Assembly: GCF_019112545.1 (NCBI RefSeq)
Contig: NW_025064953.1
Location: forward strand, 1-64,000
Direction of reading: 5' to 3'
Length of the DNA stretch: 64,000 bases
From: Guyanagaster necrorhizus
Lineage: Eukaryota > Basidiomycota > Agaricomycetes > Agaricales > Physalacriaceae
Below are positions 1 to 13,900 of the stretch, one piece after another (within the stretch, counting starts at the first letter, position 1; each line of letters begins with the position of its first letter). The notes below the pieces were generated by a model. The model did no database searches. It was given only the letters and a program-made list of their open reading frames with translations, and had not been told where the DNA came from. The position numbers and the translations under genes were made by a program.

Positions 1-957
1 TGTTTTCAGACTTGGTGAGTTTTCTATTATTTATCTTGTGTGGCATTACAGTACTCACTGGAACTACAGAGACATTATAGCTGCCTAACATTGTGTCTCC
101 CAACATACCTGGACAAGATATGTACTAGTCACCTCCATTATACCACTGCTCTTCTCACTCTCATAGGTTTCCTGCAAAATGACTTGGCTACTGCCACCAA
201 AGCTTTATAAACATCTCCTTACATTGGTGACTGTCCTACAAGGCTTCTTGCAGATATAACCTCACATATCAGAGCTGATTTCTCATTGCATCATAAAAGC
301 ATCAGTGCTATAATTCAATGCTCTGAGACAAGTAAATCAAGAATGATATATGAGATGACTGCTATGGTATTCACTATACCAATTAACATTAGAAAGACCA
401 AAAGTGCTGATATAAGAGCTGATATGCTCTTTTCTTCCTTTCATTATAGCATTTGACCTGTTGCAGCATATTTCAACCCTGATATAACCATGCACAAATA
501 TCTGATCCCTAATGAATCTGTTAATCTTCACAATTGCTACTACTGCTTTCTGCAAACTCTGTTTCAATCTATGGAAAAAGAATTTTGTGGTGTTATTGTC
601 AGCAAGAATTCTGATCCAGCCATTAAAGCTCTGAGGTGGAGAGACTATCTATCAAGTGGAGTTGTCTACAGAATATTGTATGCAAAGGGTGTTGCCCAGA
701 TTATATCAGTGGGAACTCTTGATGTTGCAGTCAAGCAATAGTGCTAATTTTTGGATAGTATGAAATTACTGCTGCTCAGACTAACCACTCTGAGAAGTCA
801 AAGAAGAATAATGTAGAGCTTCTCTTCACAACAAACCAGAGTTTCAACAGCTTACTGTTAGACTCAAGCATCATATGAACAGAAACACATGATAGACAGT
901 TGTCACCTCACACTTTGGGTGATTGAATAAATTCACTGATGTATATTCTGATTGATG
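1..957. other. CpG-depleted stretch, no recognised gene
   Basis: This AT-rich stretch has essentially no CpG and lies left of the first gypsy-1 LTR. The longest open frame is at 490-741 on the plus strand (83 codons) and shows no motif I recognise. A minus-strand frame at 337-567 overlaps its start. Given the transposon setting and the CpG loss, it is probably the remnant of an older repeat or of a decayed gene. I cannot assign it. Confidence 0.4.
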
Positions 958-1313
958 TGTCACAAGGCCTAAAGGATTGGCTTCAGAGTAGAATGAGGTG
1001 AATAAACTTTAGCTCAAAGCTGGGGTTTCCAGCAAGAGCAAGTGGTCTTAAATACTATACTGGGCATGCTAATAATATTACTACTTATTGTGCTTTCCTG
1101 AGTCCTTTATGCTCATTGTCCTAGAGCATCATTATCATACATAAAAGGATCATTGTGTGTTGTCAGGCAACATTGTTGTGTCAAAAGACAATGACAAACT
1201 TGGCTAGTTGTGATGACTAAGCCTTTATCCCACAGTCTTAAGCACCTGTTTCTAATGCCCTGACTAAGTGTGAATAGAGGTTAAAAGAAAAAGAAAGGTG
1301 AAAAATCATAACA
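958..1313 (-). repeat. 3' LTR of minus-strand gypsy-1 copy
   Basis: Read on the minus strand this begins TGTTATGA and corresponds to the plus-strand LTR at 14,463-14,841. Shared features include the block around AATAAACTTTAGCT near its end and the pyrimidine/purine pattern at its start. The chromodomain end of the gypsy-1 polyprotein lies just inside it (1,330 onward, minus), with a purine-rich tract (GAGGGGGTAA on the minus strand) touching the LTR as a polypurine primer site would. The outer end near 958 (TGTCAC) is less certain because the two copies have diverged. Confidence 0.7.
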
Positions 1314-4300
1314 TTACCCCCTCATTAAGACTATTGTCCTAATAGCTTAATTTAGAGATAATTCATAATTATGTATGGTGTCATCTGCATTCATGAGTTT
1401 GTTGTCTACCCACTGATTGGATTCTGGTCTATAGCCTTTCCAACTGATCAGGTAGTCAACAGTTGTGGTTGTTCCCTCCCCTTTTGCTCTGATCTTTTAT
1501 AGTTTGTGGTCCAAAACTTGACTGACTTCATAGTGTTCTTCATCATCAATGAGTTTGGGTGGAGGGGGGAGTGGCTGTTTCTGGTTTGGGAATGCTGGTG
1601 TGACATACAGTGATAATAAGAATTTGTTGAATACATCTTGGATTTTTCAAGTTGTGGAGAGTTTGAGTTTGTATGCAGATTTCCTGATTTGTTTGAGTAT
1701 CAAAAACAGACTGGTGTGTTTGTTGCTAAGTTTTTGTTTCAGGCAAGGGAGATAGAGATGGATTGTGTCCAGCCAAACTCAGTTGTTAGGTGTATATATA
1801 TGTGCAGTTCAATGGTGTTTGTCATACTGCACCTTCATTGTTGTTGCAGCCTTTTCAAGTGCTGCCTGTGTTTCAGTATGAATCTTTGTCATTGTAGCAG
1901 CAAAATCAGAGGATGCAGGGGTTGAGGTGTCATGTTGTTTGGTGTGGCTTATGTGGGAATATTGTCCATGGTTAATAAAGAATGGGGTTTTGCCAGTTGC
2001 AGAGTGCATATAATTGTTATGTTGAAAGATGACAAGAGCCAGCTATTCTATCTAGTCATCCTGTTGATAATTGATGAATAGATGGAGGTATTTCTTGACC
2101 TCTTGATTGATACATTTGGTCTGTCTGTCCATTTGGAAATAGTATGCTGTTGAGGTGTTCTGCTTAATATTGAAGAGGTGATACAGATTATCTAAGAATT
2201 TAGAGATGAACTGTGGTTCTTGGTCAGAGATCACTATTTAGGGCATTCCATACTTCACATAGACTTCATCATATAAGATCTTTGCCCAACCTTCTGAGAT
2301 TAGCTCTGTGGAGCAGGTGATTGAGATAATTGCTTTTGAGAATTGATTAATAATAACAATAATAGCATCATAGCTATTACAGTCAGGCAATCCAGTGATC
2401 ATATCCACTGAAATATGAGTCCAGGGTGATGATGGGATCTCATTTGGGTGTAGTGGCACTGCTTGGGGTCATGTTGACATTTTGCCTCTCTGGCAGACCT
2501 CACACACATTGACATATTGGGTGATATTGTTTCCCATTTTTGGCCACCAGTATTCTCATAGTATGAGCTCCTTTGTCTTTGTGATCCCTGGATGTCCTGC
2601 TGTAGCATGGTTGTGACAGGTGGCAATGATTTCTCTGCACAGTTCTCAGTCTCAGGGAATATAGATCTATCTATCATAGTGGATCATTCCTCCCTCTTTT
2701 GTCATTCCTCATTCATGGTTGAGAGATGGTCCCATCTACTGATCCCATTTGTAGCTGTCCCTGGTAGCACTCTTGATTCATTTATAAATCTCCTCCTCTG
2801 TAGGCATTATCATTGCCTGGAAATATTGGGGTCAAAGGAGTATTACTCCTTCATTGTCTTATTTCTCTTGATTGTGATCTGCTTATTGGCTAAGGAGATT
2901 GGCCTTCTTATTTGCCATACAAGCTTTGTGATGAAGGGTGTATTGGTATTGGCTGAGCTCAGTCACCTATTGAGCTTGTTGTCAGTTTAGTTTTTGTGGC
3001 TGTCAGAAGTAACAAAGGTTCTGATGATCTGTCCAGATCTCAAAGACTTCGACAGCACTGATTAAATAATATCACCATTCCTCTAGAGCAAGCATTATTG
3101 CCAGTAGTTCTTTGTTGTATATCTTGTAATTTCATTCTGTGACAAAGAGTGTCTTTGAGAGAAAGGCTACTAGTCACTATTTACCATCTTGTTCTTGAGA
3201 CAAGACTGCACTGATTGCTTCCTTGCTGGAATCCACCTCTACTTAGAATCTCCCTTCTTGGTTTGAGATGGTGAGAATCATGTCTTTAGCTAGGTGCCTT
3301 TTGAGGTCATCAAAAGCAGCTTGCTGAGAGTGTCTCCAGGTCCATGGGGTGTTTCCAGTGAGCTGTGTCATTGGACAGACTATCTTACTGTAGTCTCAGA
3401 TAAATTATCAGTAAAAGTTGATGAACCCTAAGAAGGACTGAAGCTCTTTTTTAGTTGAGATAGGCCACTTGGTGAATTCTGTGACTTTGACAGGGTCTAT
3501 GCAGATGCTCCCCTCACTGATGATGACACTGAAGTACTCTGTCTCAAGCACCTCAAATTCACATTTCTCTACCTTGAGAAACAACTTGTGCTTCCTCATC
3601 AATGCTAGTACTTGTTGTACTAGCTTCCTATACTCCTCCTTTGTTTTTGATATGATTAAAATGTTGTCAAGATATATGGTGACTTTTTCAGTAGAGATGA
3701 GATCCTTGAAAATGTCATTCATCATTCACTGGAACATTGCTGAGGAGTTAGTGAGTCTGAAGAACATGGCCATTGGTTCAAAAAGTCTCCAGTCAGCCCA
3801 GAAGGCCATCTTCTATTTGTCTCCCTCCTTGATTTAAACATTGTTATACTCTCACTGGACATTGAGCTTGATGTAGTACCTCACACCCTACAACTTGTCC
3901 ATAAGTTCTGAAATCAGGAGTAGTGGATAGTGATTTTTGATTGTCATTTCATTCAGTTTGTGATAATCTTGCACAGGGCAGAGTTTATCATCTTTTTTCT
4001 TGACAAAGAAAAATGGAGAGGCCATAGGGGATTTGGATGGTTGAATCCTCCCACTGGACAAGTTCTCATTGAGGAATTTATCAAGCTCTTGTTGTTTGTT
4101 ATTGCTAAGAGAGTATATCTCACAGTCAAGATTGGCATTGGCATTTGGGATTAGCTCAATTGTGTGATCCTAGGGTTTGAGTGCAGGGAGTTCATCAAAG
4201 CTCTCTTTTTTGAACAGGTTCTTAAAATTCTGGGCCTATTCTGGAATTATCTCTTTGAATGTTTTTTCCTCTCTTTATTCATTTGCTTTTGCTGCAAGAT

Positions 4301-4611
4301 TGTTGGCATGATGGATGATGCAGATGTGGATTTCATGTTGAAGGTCTATAGTGAGGATAGTTTCCCCATCCTTCATCTCTTCATCCTATTAGTCCTCTGG
4401 ATTTTTGTCTGGTAATTTGAAGAGAAGTTTTTGGCATTTGCAGCAGATGAAGGTTATCCTCTCAGTCTTCCAATTGATCAGTGAGTTGTGTCTGATCAAC
4501 CAGTCATGCCCAAGGAAGACTTCCTTGATTCCCAAATCAGTGACTGGGAGGTCAATCCTTTTGGAATGATCACCAATTGTGAGTCTAAGCTCAACAAATT
4601 CAGTGATTGAG
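1314..4611 (-). pseudogene. gypsy-1 pol remnant (protease end to chromodomain)
   Basis: Degraded Ty3/gypsy polyprotein on the minus strand. Reading right to left: the end of the aspartic protease region (about 4,611-4,480), reverse transcriptase (about 4,150-3,408, with YLDN where YLDD is usual, near 3,670), an RNase H-like stretch (about 3,400-3,000), integrase (about 2,700-1,800, including a DxITGLPxC motif near 2,400 and the QxDRQT-type motif before the catalytic Glu near 2,130), and a chromodomain-like tail (about 1,620-1,330). Many stops interrupt it, mostly TGA or TAG where relatives have Arg or Trp, which fits C-to-T change on either strand. The protease is cut at 4,611 by a solo LTR and continues at 6,411. 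The element cannot encode a working polyprotein. Confidence 0.85.
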
Positions 4612-4615
4612 CTGG

Positions 4616-6406
4616 TAACATGCTCTCTCTATGTTCAGGCATATAAAATTGCAAAAATTGTGAATACATGGACTGCATTCCAGTCTAGTAAGTATGTAAC
4701 AGAAAATAGGACTAGAGTGTATAGAAACCTAGCTATCATAATGCTAAACTGAAGTAACAATAAGCAGAGTGCATGGTCTAGTAACAGATTAATACCAGAG
4801 GGGTTAGACTGCATGTGAGGTCCCAGCACTTGGCTCTAAATGTGCCAATACTATTATAAGAGGACATGCTAAAAATAAAAAGACTATAATCAAAATATGA
4901 TCAGCAAGTCTAATCACATTGATTAAAGATGTACAGCCATTGATGCACTGATGGGATATGCTTTAGAACAGAGAACTGAGACCCAAAGAAAGGTATCTGA
5001 GTAAATGGATATTAAACAGAGAAATAGACTGATGACAATAAAGTAATAAGTAGAGGAATATTACCTCAGAAATGAATAGTGCACATACCGCCCTGAGCCT
5101 TGCACACATACATATAGTGCCTTAGCACACATAACACAGCAAGGGACTCTATATCATACCAAGAAATGGCACCTTTGGTGAGTCAGATAGAATGACTGGT
5201 TGGACACAGGAAAGCAGAACATAGCCATTGTGGCTGGCTTCTGGCATGAGAGATAACTCTGGGAATCTGAGACAGTTTACTACTGTCAGAGATGTCACCA
5301 GAGAAATAAAAAAGTGAGCAGACCTGGTGAGGCCAGCTAGCTAATATCAGCTAGTGAAGAAACAGCAAGCACAGTTATCACTCAAAAGAGAATAAGCACA
5401 GTGATTGTGATATGTGTGCAAATAATACCCACAGGATCTGGCATGGAGTCCCATGCTTTGAGGATACCATAGTAGAGTATTTAAATATGATATTGTATGA
5501 TTGGAGCATAAGTTTCTGACTCTTACAGTTGCAGTGTATTGGACACAGAAAGCCTTGCACTCTAGCTCTGAGTTTGTGTTAGTAACTTTGGGTGAGAGAA
5601 TAAACTGATTATTGGATATTATTAAGAGTGCTGTGAGAACTAAGCGAGGCATCGAAGCTTGTAAAGGACTTGAGCTTAGTTTGATAAGAGGTTTTAGATT
5701 GTGCTCTAATCTGAGAATAAGAGAGCAGTGTCTGAAGGGCATCATCTTGAGTTTTTGAGGTATTTGTGACATGCAGCACTACAGGTGACAGAGGTTCAAA
5801 TCCTTTGGCTTGATTAGTGTGCACTTTTGTGTTATTTCCACAGATTGGCAGATTCAAACCCTTTGGTCTGTCAGATAGTGTTTTATTGTGTTTTGTGTCT
5901 CTGGATCACATAGGTTTGAATCCTGTGGGTCTATGATTAGTTTAGAAGCTTGTGAACAGAGATCTGCACTCTTTGGCACTTGTGGATATATTTGTGATTG
6001 GTTTCTTTTGCTTAGAGCATAAAGCTTTGAGTCATGTATTGTGTGTGTTAGAGATTTTGAGATGATCTGAGCTGTGCTTAGGATGATTTGGAGAATTTTC
6101 TGAGAGTTTTTCAATATATTATATTGAGCTGCAGTACCCTTTGCCTTGGGGTCTGACAATATCAGTTGCCACCTCTTGTTCTGATAAAATGAAAAGCTTT
6201 GAGGCTTAGAGAGACCTCAGACTGTTGTAAGTATGCTATTATTGTTTGTGTGTGGTGATCTCATTAAAGAAGACAATTATATTTGTTGATTGCTACTTTT
6301 ATTGCATTATAATCCCCTCATGAACTAAGAGTTTTGTGTGTGTGTAGTCAGTGGATAATGCTCTGCTGTATCTATTTTCACATTGCATGTGCTTAGATCC
6401 TCTTCA
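4616..6406 (+). repeat. gypsy-2 solo LTR (copy A), about 1.79 kb
   Basis: Non-coding block starting TAACATGC and ending CCTCTTCA, closely matching 21,446-23,259 along its full length and, more distantly, 16,929-18,521. It is flanked by CTGG (4,612-4,615) and CCAG (6,407-6,410). Both can derive from CCGG by one CpG transition each, so I read them as a 4-bp target-site duplication. The unit starts TG (TA in this copy by one transition) and ends CA, as LTRs do. It has no internal region or partner LTR, so it is a solo LTR left by LTR-LTR recombination. It lies within the gypsy-1 protease. Confidence 0.85.
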
Positions 6407-6410
6407 CCAG

Positions 6411-6665
6411 CTTGATTCTTTGTCCCATTGATGTTGTAGACTGGGATTGGAGCTGCTGTGGTTTTGGTGAAGAGTCCATGCTGCTTGACAAAGATTCAGT
6501 TGATTGAACTTTCTGTACAGCCACTGTCAATCAATGCTGTTACCATGTGGATTGAGCAGTTTGTCAGCATTTTGATGTAAGCTTTGACTAGGAGGTTCTG
6601 ACCCAGTGTTTTGGACCATCAAATAAATTTTCAGAGTCCTTATAGCTCATCAATGATGTGCTTGA
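6411..6665 (-). pseudogene. gypsy-1 protease, upstream piece
   Basis: Minus-strand continuation of the gypsy-1 pol that is interrupted at 4,611. It contains the aspartic protease active site (L-I-D-S-G-C-T near 6,525) and the flanking frame that matches the plus-strand copy at about 10,925-11,170. A TGA replaces an Arg codon shortly after the active site. Similarity stops near 6,665, so this copy has lost its gag and its 5' LTR, or they have been replaced by the unassigned sequence to the right. Confidence 0.8.
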
Positions 6666-8018
6666 TGACAGCTAAGTGACTAAGAGAGATGAATGAGAAA
6701 TGAACTCTCAAACACCAACACCTAACCACTCAATACACAATCACCAAATACAGTTGAGGTCAGTTGTTTCAAGTATGATAGAAGCACTCTTGCAGTCTTA
6801 AGTAAAATCAAAGAAACAGTCAATAAAGACAGTTATTCAACTCTATCTTGCTTTCAAAGATGCAATACTCATGAGAGTAGTTTATAGCAATGTTTAAGTA
6901 TAATTAGAACTTAGAATCAACACCAAATTGTGCTTCAAATCAACTTAGAATATTCTGAAACCCAATGAACTCTGAAACCCAAATACTAAGTCTATCAAGC
7001 ATTTAGGCTTGACTAGCTGCACTCTTGGCTGGCTAGCAGTCCTCAAAACCAAAGAACTTGTATTCTGATGCTGAAACCCTTATAGTTTGGAACCCAAATT
7101 AATCCAAAACCCAAAATACAGTTATTATTCCAATCCAATCCTCTCTAAGTGACAAAGCAACTTAAATAAATCACTCAGTCAAAGCAGAACTCAAAATCTG
7201 TTGTCCCAGGGACTAGCTACAGTGGGCTAGAAGGCCTGAATGTGGGAGTGGGTCACTTGCTTGCTATTTCCCCCCCATTACCTTCTTTTATACATGAACA
7301 ATAGGTACAGAATCTATAAATAAAGCATTCAAAATAATATTTCTCCTGTTTAAAGCAGAATCACACCATTATTCCAGAATGGCAGCACTCCTGGGCTCCC
7401 CTAGGCTTGCCCAGACCTGCCTGGCCACCACACAGCTTTATTTTAAGCCTACAGTGCCTGTGGGTACCTAACTCCTTTCTGTCTACTCAAAGTTTTAATC
7501 CTCTGAGTTATTCTTAGTAGCTCAATCGATCAGGTCTAGTCAGGTCCAGTCAACTGGTCCTATCCACTCTATTCCTCTCTATTCTAAGCCCTTTAGGTCA
7601 CCTGATACCTAGAAAATTTGGACTTAGGCATTTGAGTCAAAACTCACAGTGCTAGCCACAGATTATTAGGTCTTTTTTCTTACTACTCCTAGATGATGCT
7701 GTCTTTACTCAATACTCCACAACTGGCTATAGTATTACCCCTAGCTGTCTTAGAATATACTTGTCTTAGTGGCATGTAGAATTGGCCCCATTTGAGGTAT
7801 CATTTCTAAGTCCAACTTGAACTTAGTATTTTCTAAGGTGTGATGCAGAACTTAGAAAATTCTAAGTTCAGACCTGACTTTGGATTTTTATCCTTAGGCC
7901 ATGTTATTTTTACAAAGTCCAATTTGAACTTAGTATTGGTGACTAGCATGACTATCAGCTCAGAGCCTCAGCCATAATCCTCTACTGGCTAATGATCCTC
8001 AGTTACTAGCATATTCTA
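6666..8018. other. CpG-poor non-coding spacer between gypsy-1 copies
   Basis: No credible open frame. The stretch has several near-copies of a short motif around TCCAACTTGAACTTAGTA (about 7,811, 7,918 and an inverted version near 7,862), giving it an LTR-like or hairpin-forming look. I could not find a partner copy in the window or clear terminal dinucleotides with a duplication. It may be the LTR or leader of another element family that replaced the gypsy-1 5' ends. Confidence 0.35.
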
Positions 8019-10540
8019 GTGTGTTATGCAGAATTTGCAAATTATAAGGCTGGACATGTACCTTGCATATCACTGTTCAACAGCAGCAGCAGCAGCAGCA
8101 GCAAGAAGAATGAGCTTGGACTGATTCTGAGCAGGCCTGAGAAGAGCTCACTGAGCATGCCAGAGTGGAAGCCCAGTGAGAGTATGAAGAAGAACAGGAG
8201 GACAGGAGAAGGTGACAAGAAGAGTGTGAGCATGAAGCTGCCCACCTTGGGTTGGCCTCTCTCAGCAGATACAGACTCTAAACAGAGTCCACTCACTCTC
8301 CCTTCTGGGAGCCTAGCACTTCAATCTATAGACAGGACTCTATAGTCCTGTCACCCTCAGTGAAGCTGCAAGAAGAGACCATACTCCCTCTCTCTAAAGA
8401 GACAACAACTCTCTCCCATGAACCTCCAGTGCTGACACTGCTCACTCAGATGCAGAGTTCATCCTCAACCTCTATAGACTATGAGTATCTCTCAATGCCT
8501 ATATCTCTGACTATGTGCTCCAATGATTCCTCAGAAGCTGAGTTGCTGGACAGTTTCTCAATCTGGAGTTCTATGGAAACTTCAGAATCTATCATAAAGA
8601 ACTGGTAACAGCATAAGTGTATGGCTGGACTCAGTATGATGTTGATCTTAGAGCCAGTCCCCAAATACATGCACCTCTAACTAATGGAAGCACTGCAGCT
8701 GAGCCAAGCACCCAGCATAACCAGCTCTCTAGCAACAGTCAAACCATTAGGAGTGAGCATCTTCAACCAGCCCATCAGTTCCCTCCTCAAGAGAGGAGAA
8801 CAGTGAGGTCAAGAATGACAAGAACAATATGAGTAGCAGTGAAGGCCTCTATTGCCTCAAAGATTTTATAAAATACACACACAAAGAGATTGACAAAGAA
8901 GCATTGAGAGAAGAGATACAGAAAAACAGAAAGGAGGAATACCAGAACCTCTATAAGAAGGGGGTAATGTTTTTATGATGCAATATCAAATGGCTCATGT
9001 CACATATGGGACAATTGTATATTAATACAAAACCACTGAAACAGTGGAAAATTTTACAGTACTCAGCAACAAAATATGCAGTGAATATCTACAACAAAAG
9101 GCATCCTGAGGACCAGTTAGCTGATCTACTGGCTTACAAGTCTAAATTTGACATCCAACCAATGCCATAGACTCTATCCATAGCACCAAAGTGAGCTGTC
9201 TATATAGCACTATCTATTTAAATCCTACAAAGCCAATACTTGTATGCCACTCTATTCACTCAGTCTTCAGCATCTCAGCACTCTCAGTCTCACTCTCAGC
9301 TAACACATCAGACTGCCAGCCTTTGAAATTATTAGACCAGCAAAGAAAGCCAACTACTCAGAGGACAACCACCATCTGATAAAGCCAAGGAAAGTGGCAG
9401 AGAAAAGGAACCAGTATAAGATGATCTCAAAGTCATCAAAGTCAGGTTTACCATCCAAAATAGAGTCATCATTTGCAAAGAAGACCTCTCACAGGAAAGC
9501 TCAGTGGCCAACAATGACTCACTCCATTCATTCCTTAGGCTGCCAACCAACTGGCCTCACCTGTCCTTCAATGAGTGGCCCAATCCTATGGACATACTCC
9601 CTGAGAATGCTATGGTATTTCAATGCAAACCTGCCTTACTCTGAATGCTGCAGCCTTTTAAGAGAGCCTCAGATGATATTGACTGATTCCTCATAGACTG
9701 CAAACAATATTTCAAAGTCTATATCACTTATCTGAGAAATAACATAAACAAAGTCACTTTCACAGCCTCTTATCTCAAAGAGAAGATGAAAACATGGTGG
9801 ATTCTGATCTCTCTAAACTTTTACTCCACTATCTGACAACACCATCATTTTCCCTCTTGGCTCATCTTTAAGCAGATGCTTAATGACAAGTTCATCAATC
9901 CAGCCATCCAAAAAGTCCACAAATCAAAAATCAAGGAGTTCAAGATAGGCAACAAGATGGCCAGAGACTATTTCAATAAGCTAGAATGACTTGCCAAGCT
10001 CACTGAAATTCAGGAAGACATAGCCAATGATGGATGCATGGTTGAGGCCTTCAAACATGAGGCACCCACATCTTACATCATGATGATCTCTGCCATCAGA
10101 AAGTTTATACCAAAAGGGTATGATGAGTAGAAGGAATAAATTATCAAGATGTATAAGGAATAGCAATAGCAGAAGATAGAGCAGTCCAATCTCCAGGACT
10201 ACTGAAAGAATCAATCCTCTGCTTCAAAAGAGGGGAGTCAATCCAGAAGTCCTAAAATGGGTGGATCATCAACTGCCAGCACAACAATATATAGCATGCA
10301 GAAGACAGAAACAGACACTACATACACTGGAGCAGGAAAGCCCATGGATATCAATCAGATGAAGAAGGAAGAGAAGTGCTTCAACTGTGGATAGAAAGGC
10401 CATATGATAAAAGATTGCCCAAAGAAGAAGCAAACTCATGAAGACATTAGGGCACAGATTGCTGAGCTACAAAAAGAAGAAGAGAAGCTCAGGCTGGAAA
10501 CAAAGATCAAAGAAGTAAAAGACAGAGCCAGCCAGTGAGT
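8019..10540 (+). pseudogene. gypsy-1 gag remnant (plus-strand copy)
   Basis: Open fragments run in the plus direction, broken by stops. The recognisable part is the capsid/nucleocapsid region at about 9,700-10,540. It ends in a CCHC zinc knuckle (C-x2-C-x4-H-x4-C) at 10,378-10,420, with one TGG or CGA position turned into TAG inside the knuckle, followed by a Lys/Glu-rich coil. The Ser-rich fragments at 8,019-8,830 are upstream in the same direction and could be the gag N-terminus, but I see no diagnostic motif there. No 5' LTR matching 14,463-14,841 is present upstream, so the copy is 5'-truncated. Confidence 0.65.
8081..8103 (+). repeat. (CAG)n microsatellite
   Basis: Seven to eight CAG units in a row, inside the Ser-rich open fragment at 8,019-8,345, where they read as a short serine run. 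It is the only trinucleotide run of this length that I noticed in the transposon block. Confidence 0.9.
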
Positions 10541-10919
10541 GATTCCACAAAACTAGCCAAAGAACTTAATAGGACTGTAAAAGTAGCTATTGAATAGACT
10601 AATAGTTTCTCTGTAGATACCAACATGTCTAAATTATGCATGCATTCAAATATACCTACATCAACTACCACACATCCTATCTCTGAATCACCAAAACCCA
10701 AAACTCAAGCACCTACAGACTGAACAGAGGGAGAGACCCTCAACAAGGTATGGCTCAAGCCATTTGAAACTGAATGGACCTGGCAAGCCATCAAAGAAGT
10801 GCCAATGAAAAAAGCAGCAAAGGCAGTACTCAAAAACTGAGTACATAAGACCTGAACTGAAGAAGTAATTGATGAAATGATTAAGGGCATGTGAAAAGTG
10901 GAATGGTGCTGAGTCTTGG

Positions 10920-13900
10920 AATGGCTTAATAAACTCCATGGACTATGGAAATACATCCAATGTACCAAGACCCTAGGACAGGACCTGACAGTTAAGGCCT
11001 AAATTAAAATCTTAACTGATTGATCCACTCATGCTGTGATCATCTTGATTGACAGTGGGTGCACTGGAAGCTTGATCAACTGTGCTTTCATCAACAAGCA
11101 TGGGATCCCAACATGGGCAATAGCTGCCTCCATTCCTGTCTATAATGCAGACAGAACTAAAAACCAGACCAGTTTGATCACTCAATTTGTTGAACTATAA
11201 CTAACTATTGGCAACTACTCTGAATGGATCAACTTAGCCATAACTGATCTAGGAATGAAGGAGATCTTCCTGAGTCACAATTGGCTAATCCAACACAATC
11301 CATTAATCAACTGGAAAACCAGTCAGATCATCTTTGCATGCTGCAAATGCTGAAAAACCCTATTTGAGCTATCAGATAGAGATCCAGAAGACCTGTGGAA
11401 TGAAGAAATGGAGGATGGAGAGACAATCCTCATGGTGGACTTGGAAAAAGCCATCCACATACATGCTGTGCATCACACTAATGATTTGACAGCAAAAGCC
11501 AATGCAGGGAAAGAGGAGAAAACATTTGAGAAAATAGTATCTGAATGGATCTGAGACTATCAGAACCTGTTTGAGAAGGAGAGCTTCAATGAACTACCAG
11601 AGCTGAAACCATGGGATCAACTATCAAGTTAATCTCCAATGCCAATGCCAGTCTGGATTGCAAGATCTATTCTCTTAGCAATTACAAGCAGCAAAAACTT
11701 GATAAATTCTTAGACAAAAATCTCTCTAGTGGATGCATTCAACCATTGAAGTCTCCCATGGCTTCACCATTCTTCTTCATCAAAAAGAAGAATGATAAAC
11801 TTTGACTAGTCTAGAATTACTGAAAGCTCAATGAAATGACAATCAAGAATCATTATCCACTCCCTCTAATTTTGAAACTCATAGACAAGCTTTGAGGGGC
11901 TTAATACTATACCAAGCTAGATATTTGATGGAGTTATAATAACATATGCATTAGGGAAGGTGACAAATAGAAGGTGGCTTTCTGAATTAACCAGGAGCTT
12001 TTTAAGCCTACAGTCATATTCTTCAGACTGACCAACTCCCCTGCCACCTTTCAATGGATGATGAACAATATTTTTAAAGATCTCATTGCCACTGGAAAGG
12101 TGACAATCTATCTGGATAATGTCCCAAGGACAAAAGCAAACATCAGAAGCTCATCTAATGAGTTCTCAAACTGATGAGAAAGCATAGGCTCTTCCTTAAG
12201 GCAGAGAAGTGTGAGTTCAAGGTACTTGAAACTGAGTATCTCAGAGTGATAATCAGTGAGAGAAGCATTCAGATGGACCCTGTCAAAGTTGCCAGAGTAA
12301 TAGAATGACCAGAACCAACAAAGAAGAAGGAACTCCAGTCCTTTTTAGGCTTTATGAACTTCTATCAAAGGTTCATCTGAGACTACAGCAGGATCATGCA
12401 CTCAATGACACAACTAACAGAGAATGCCCTCTGGTCATAGGGCCTCTCACAACAAGCTGCCTTTAATGATCTGAAGAGGTGGCTAGTGGAGGATGTAATT
12501 CTCACAATCCTAACACAGGAGAGAAAGTTCTGAGTAGAAGCAGACTCCAGTGAGAGAGCTATCAGGGCCATACTTTCCCAAAAACAAGAGAGGAAGTGGC
12601 AACCAGTGGCATTCCTCTCCAAGGCTCTAACCATAACTGAACAAAACTACAAAATATATGACAAGGAGCTGTTGGCAATAATGCTTGCCCTAGAGAAATG
12701 ATGATATTATCTAATTGAGGCAACCCAGATCTTTGAGATTTGGACCAACCATCAGAACCTATGATATTTCCAACAGTGACAAAAGCTCAACTGATGATAA
12801 GCTTGATGGATAACAGAACTGAGCCAGTACCTGTATACCCTGTATTACAAGGCTGGGTCAGCTAACAAAAAGGCTGACCTCCTCAGTCAACAAGCAGATC
12901 ATGATCAAGGAATCAATGATGATGAGGGAGTTATGTTATTAAAGCTGAAATACCTTCACACCATGATGATGCCAATGGAGAAAGAGATCCATGAACAAAT
13001 CAAAAGCATTCTAAGAAATACCAAGAAATAAGACCAATAAATGGCTCCATCTCTTAACCATAAACAAGGAATGGTGAAAGAGAGAGGATTGATTTGCTAT
13101 GATGAACAAATCTATATCCTAAGGAACAAGGGACTTTGTGGCAAAATCATTGCCATCTGTCATGACCACACAACAGTGGATCACCCAGATATCACCAAAA
13201 TAAAGGAACCAGTCCTATAAGAATATTGGTGGCTAAAAATAAGCCACAATATTGAACAATATATCAAAGAGTGCAAAACCTGTCAATATGACAAATTGTC
13301 AATACAACCACAAGCTGCACCACTACATCTGAATGAAGTTCTCACTTCTCCATAGACTCATATATCCATAGACATGATCACTGGATTACCAGAGTGTAAC
13401 AGATATGATGCAATCATTGTGATTGTTAATCACTTTTCTAAAGCAATCATTCTGATCATATGTTCAATAGAGTTGACATCCAAAGGATGGGCCAAAATCC
13501 TTCAAGATGAGGTCTATGCAAAGTATGGAATGCCTCAAGTTGTCATCTTGGACTAAGGCCTTCAATTTGTCTCCAAATTTTTGAATGACTTATACAAACT
13601 TCTTAATATTCAATGAAATGCCTCAATGGTCTATTATCCACAAATAGATGGGCAAATGGAATGAGTCAACCAAAAGATCAAAAAGTACCTCTGGTTATTC
13701 ATTAACTATCAGCAGGATGACTGGGTTGAATAGTTGGCTCTTGCAGCCTTTCAGCACAATAACCAGATCCACTCTGCTATGGGGAAAATGCTATTTTTCA
13801 TCAATTATGGTTGTCACCCAAATGTATCCCATACTGAATGTGCCCATACTTTGACACCAGCTTCCACTGATTTTTCCGGCATCATGATAAAAATTCACAA

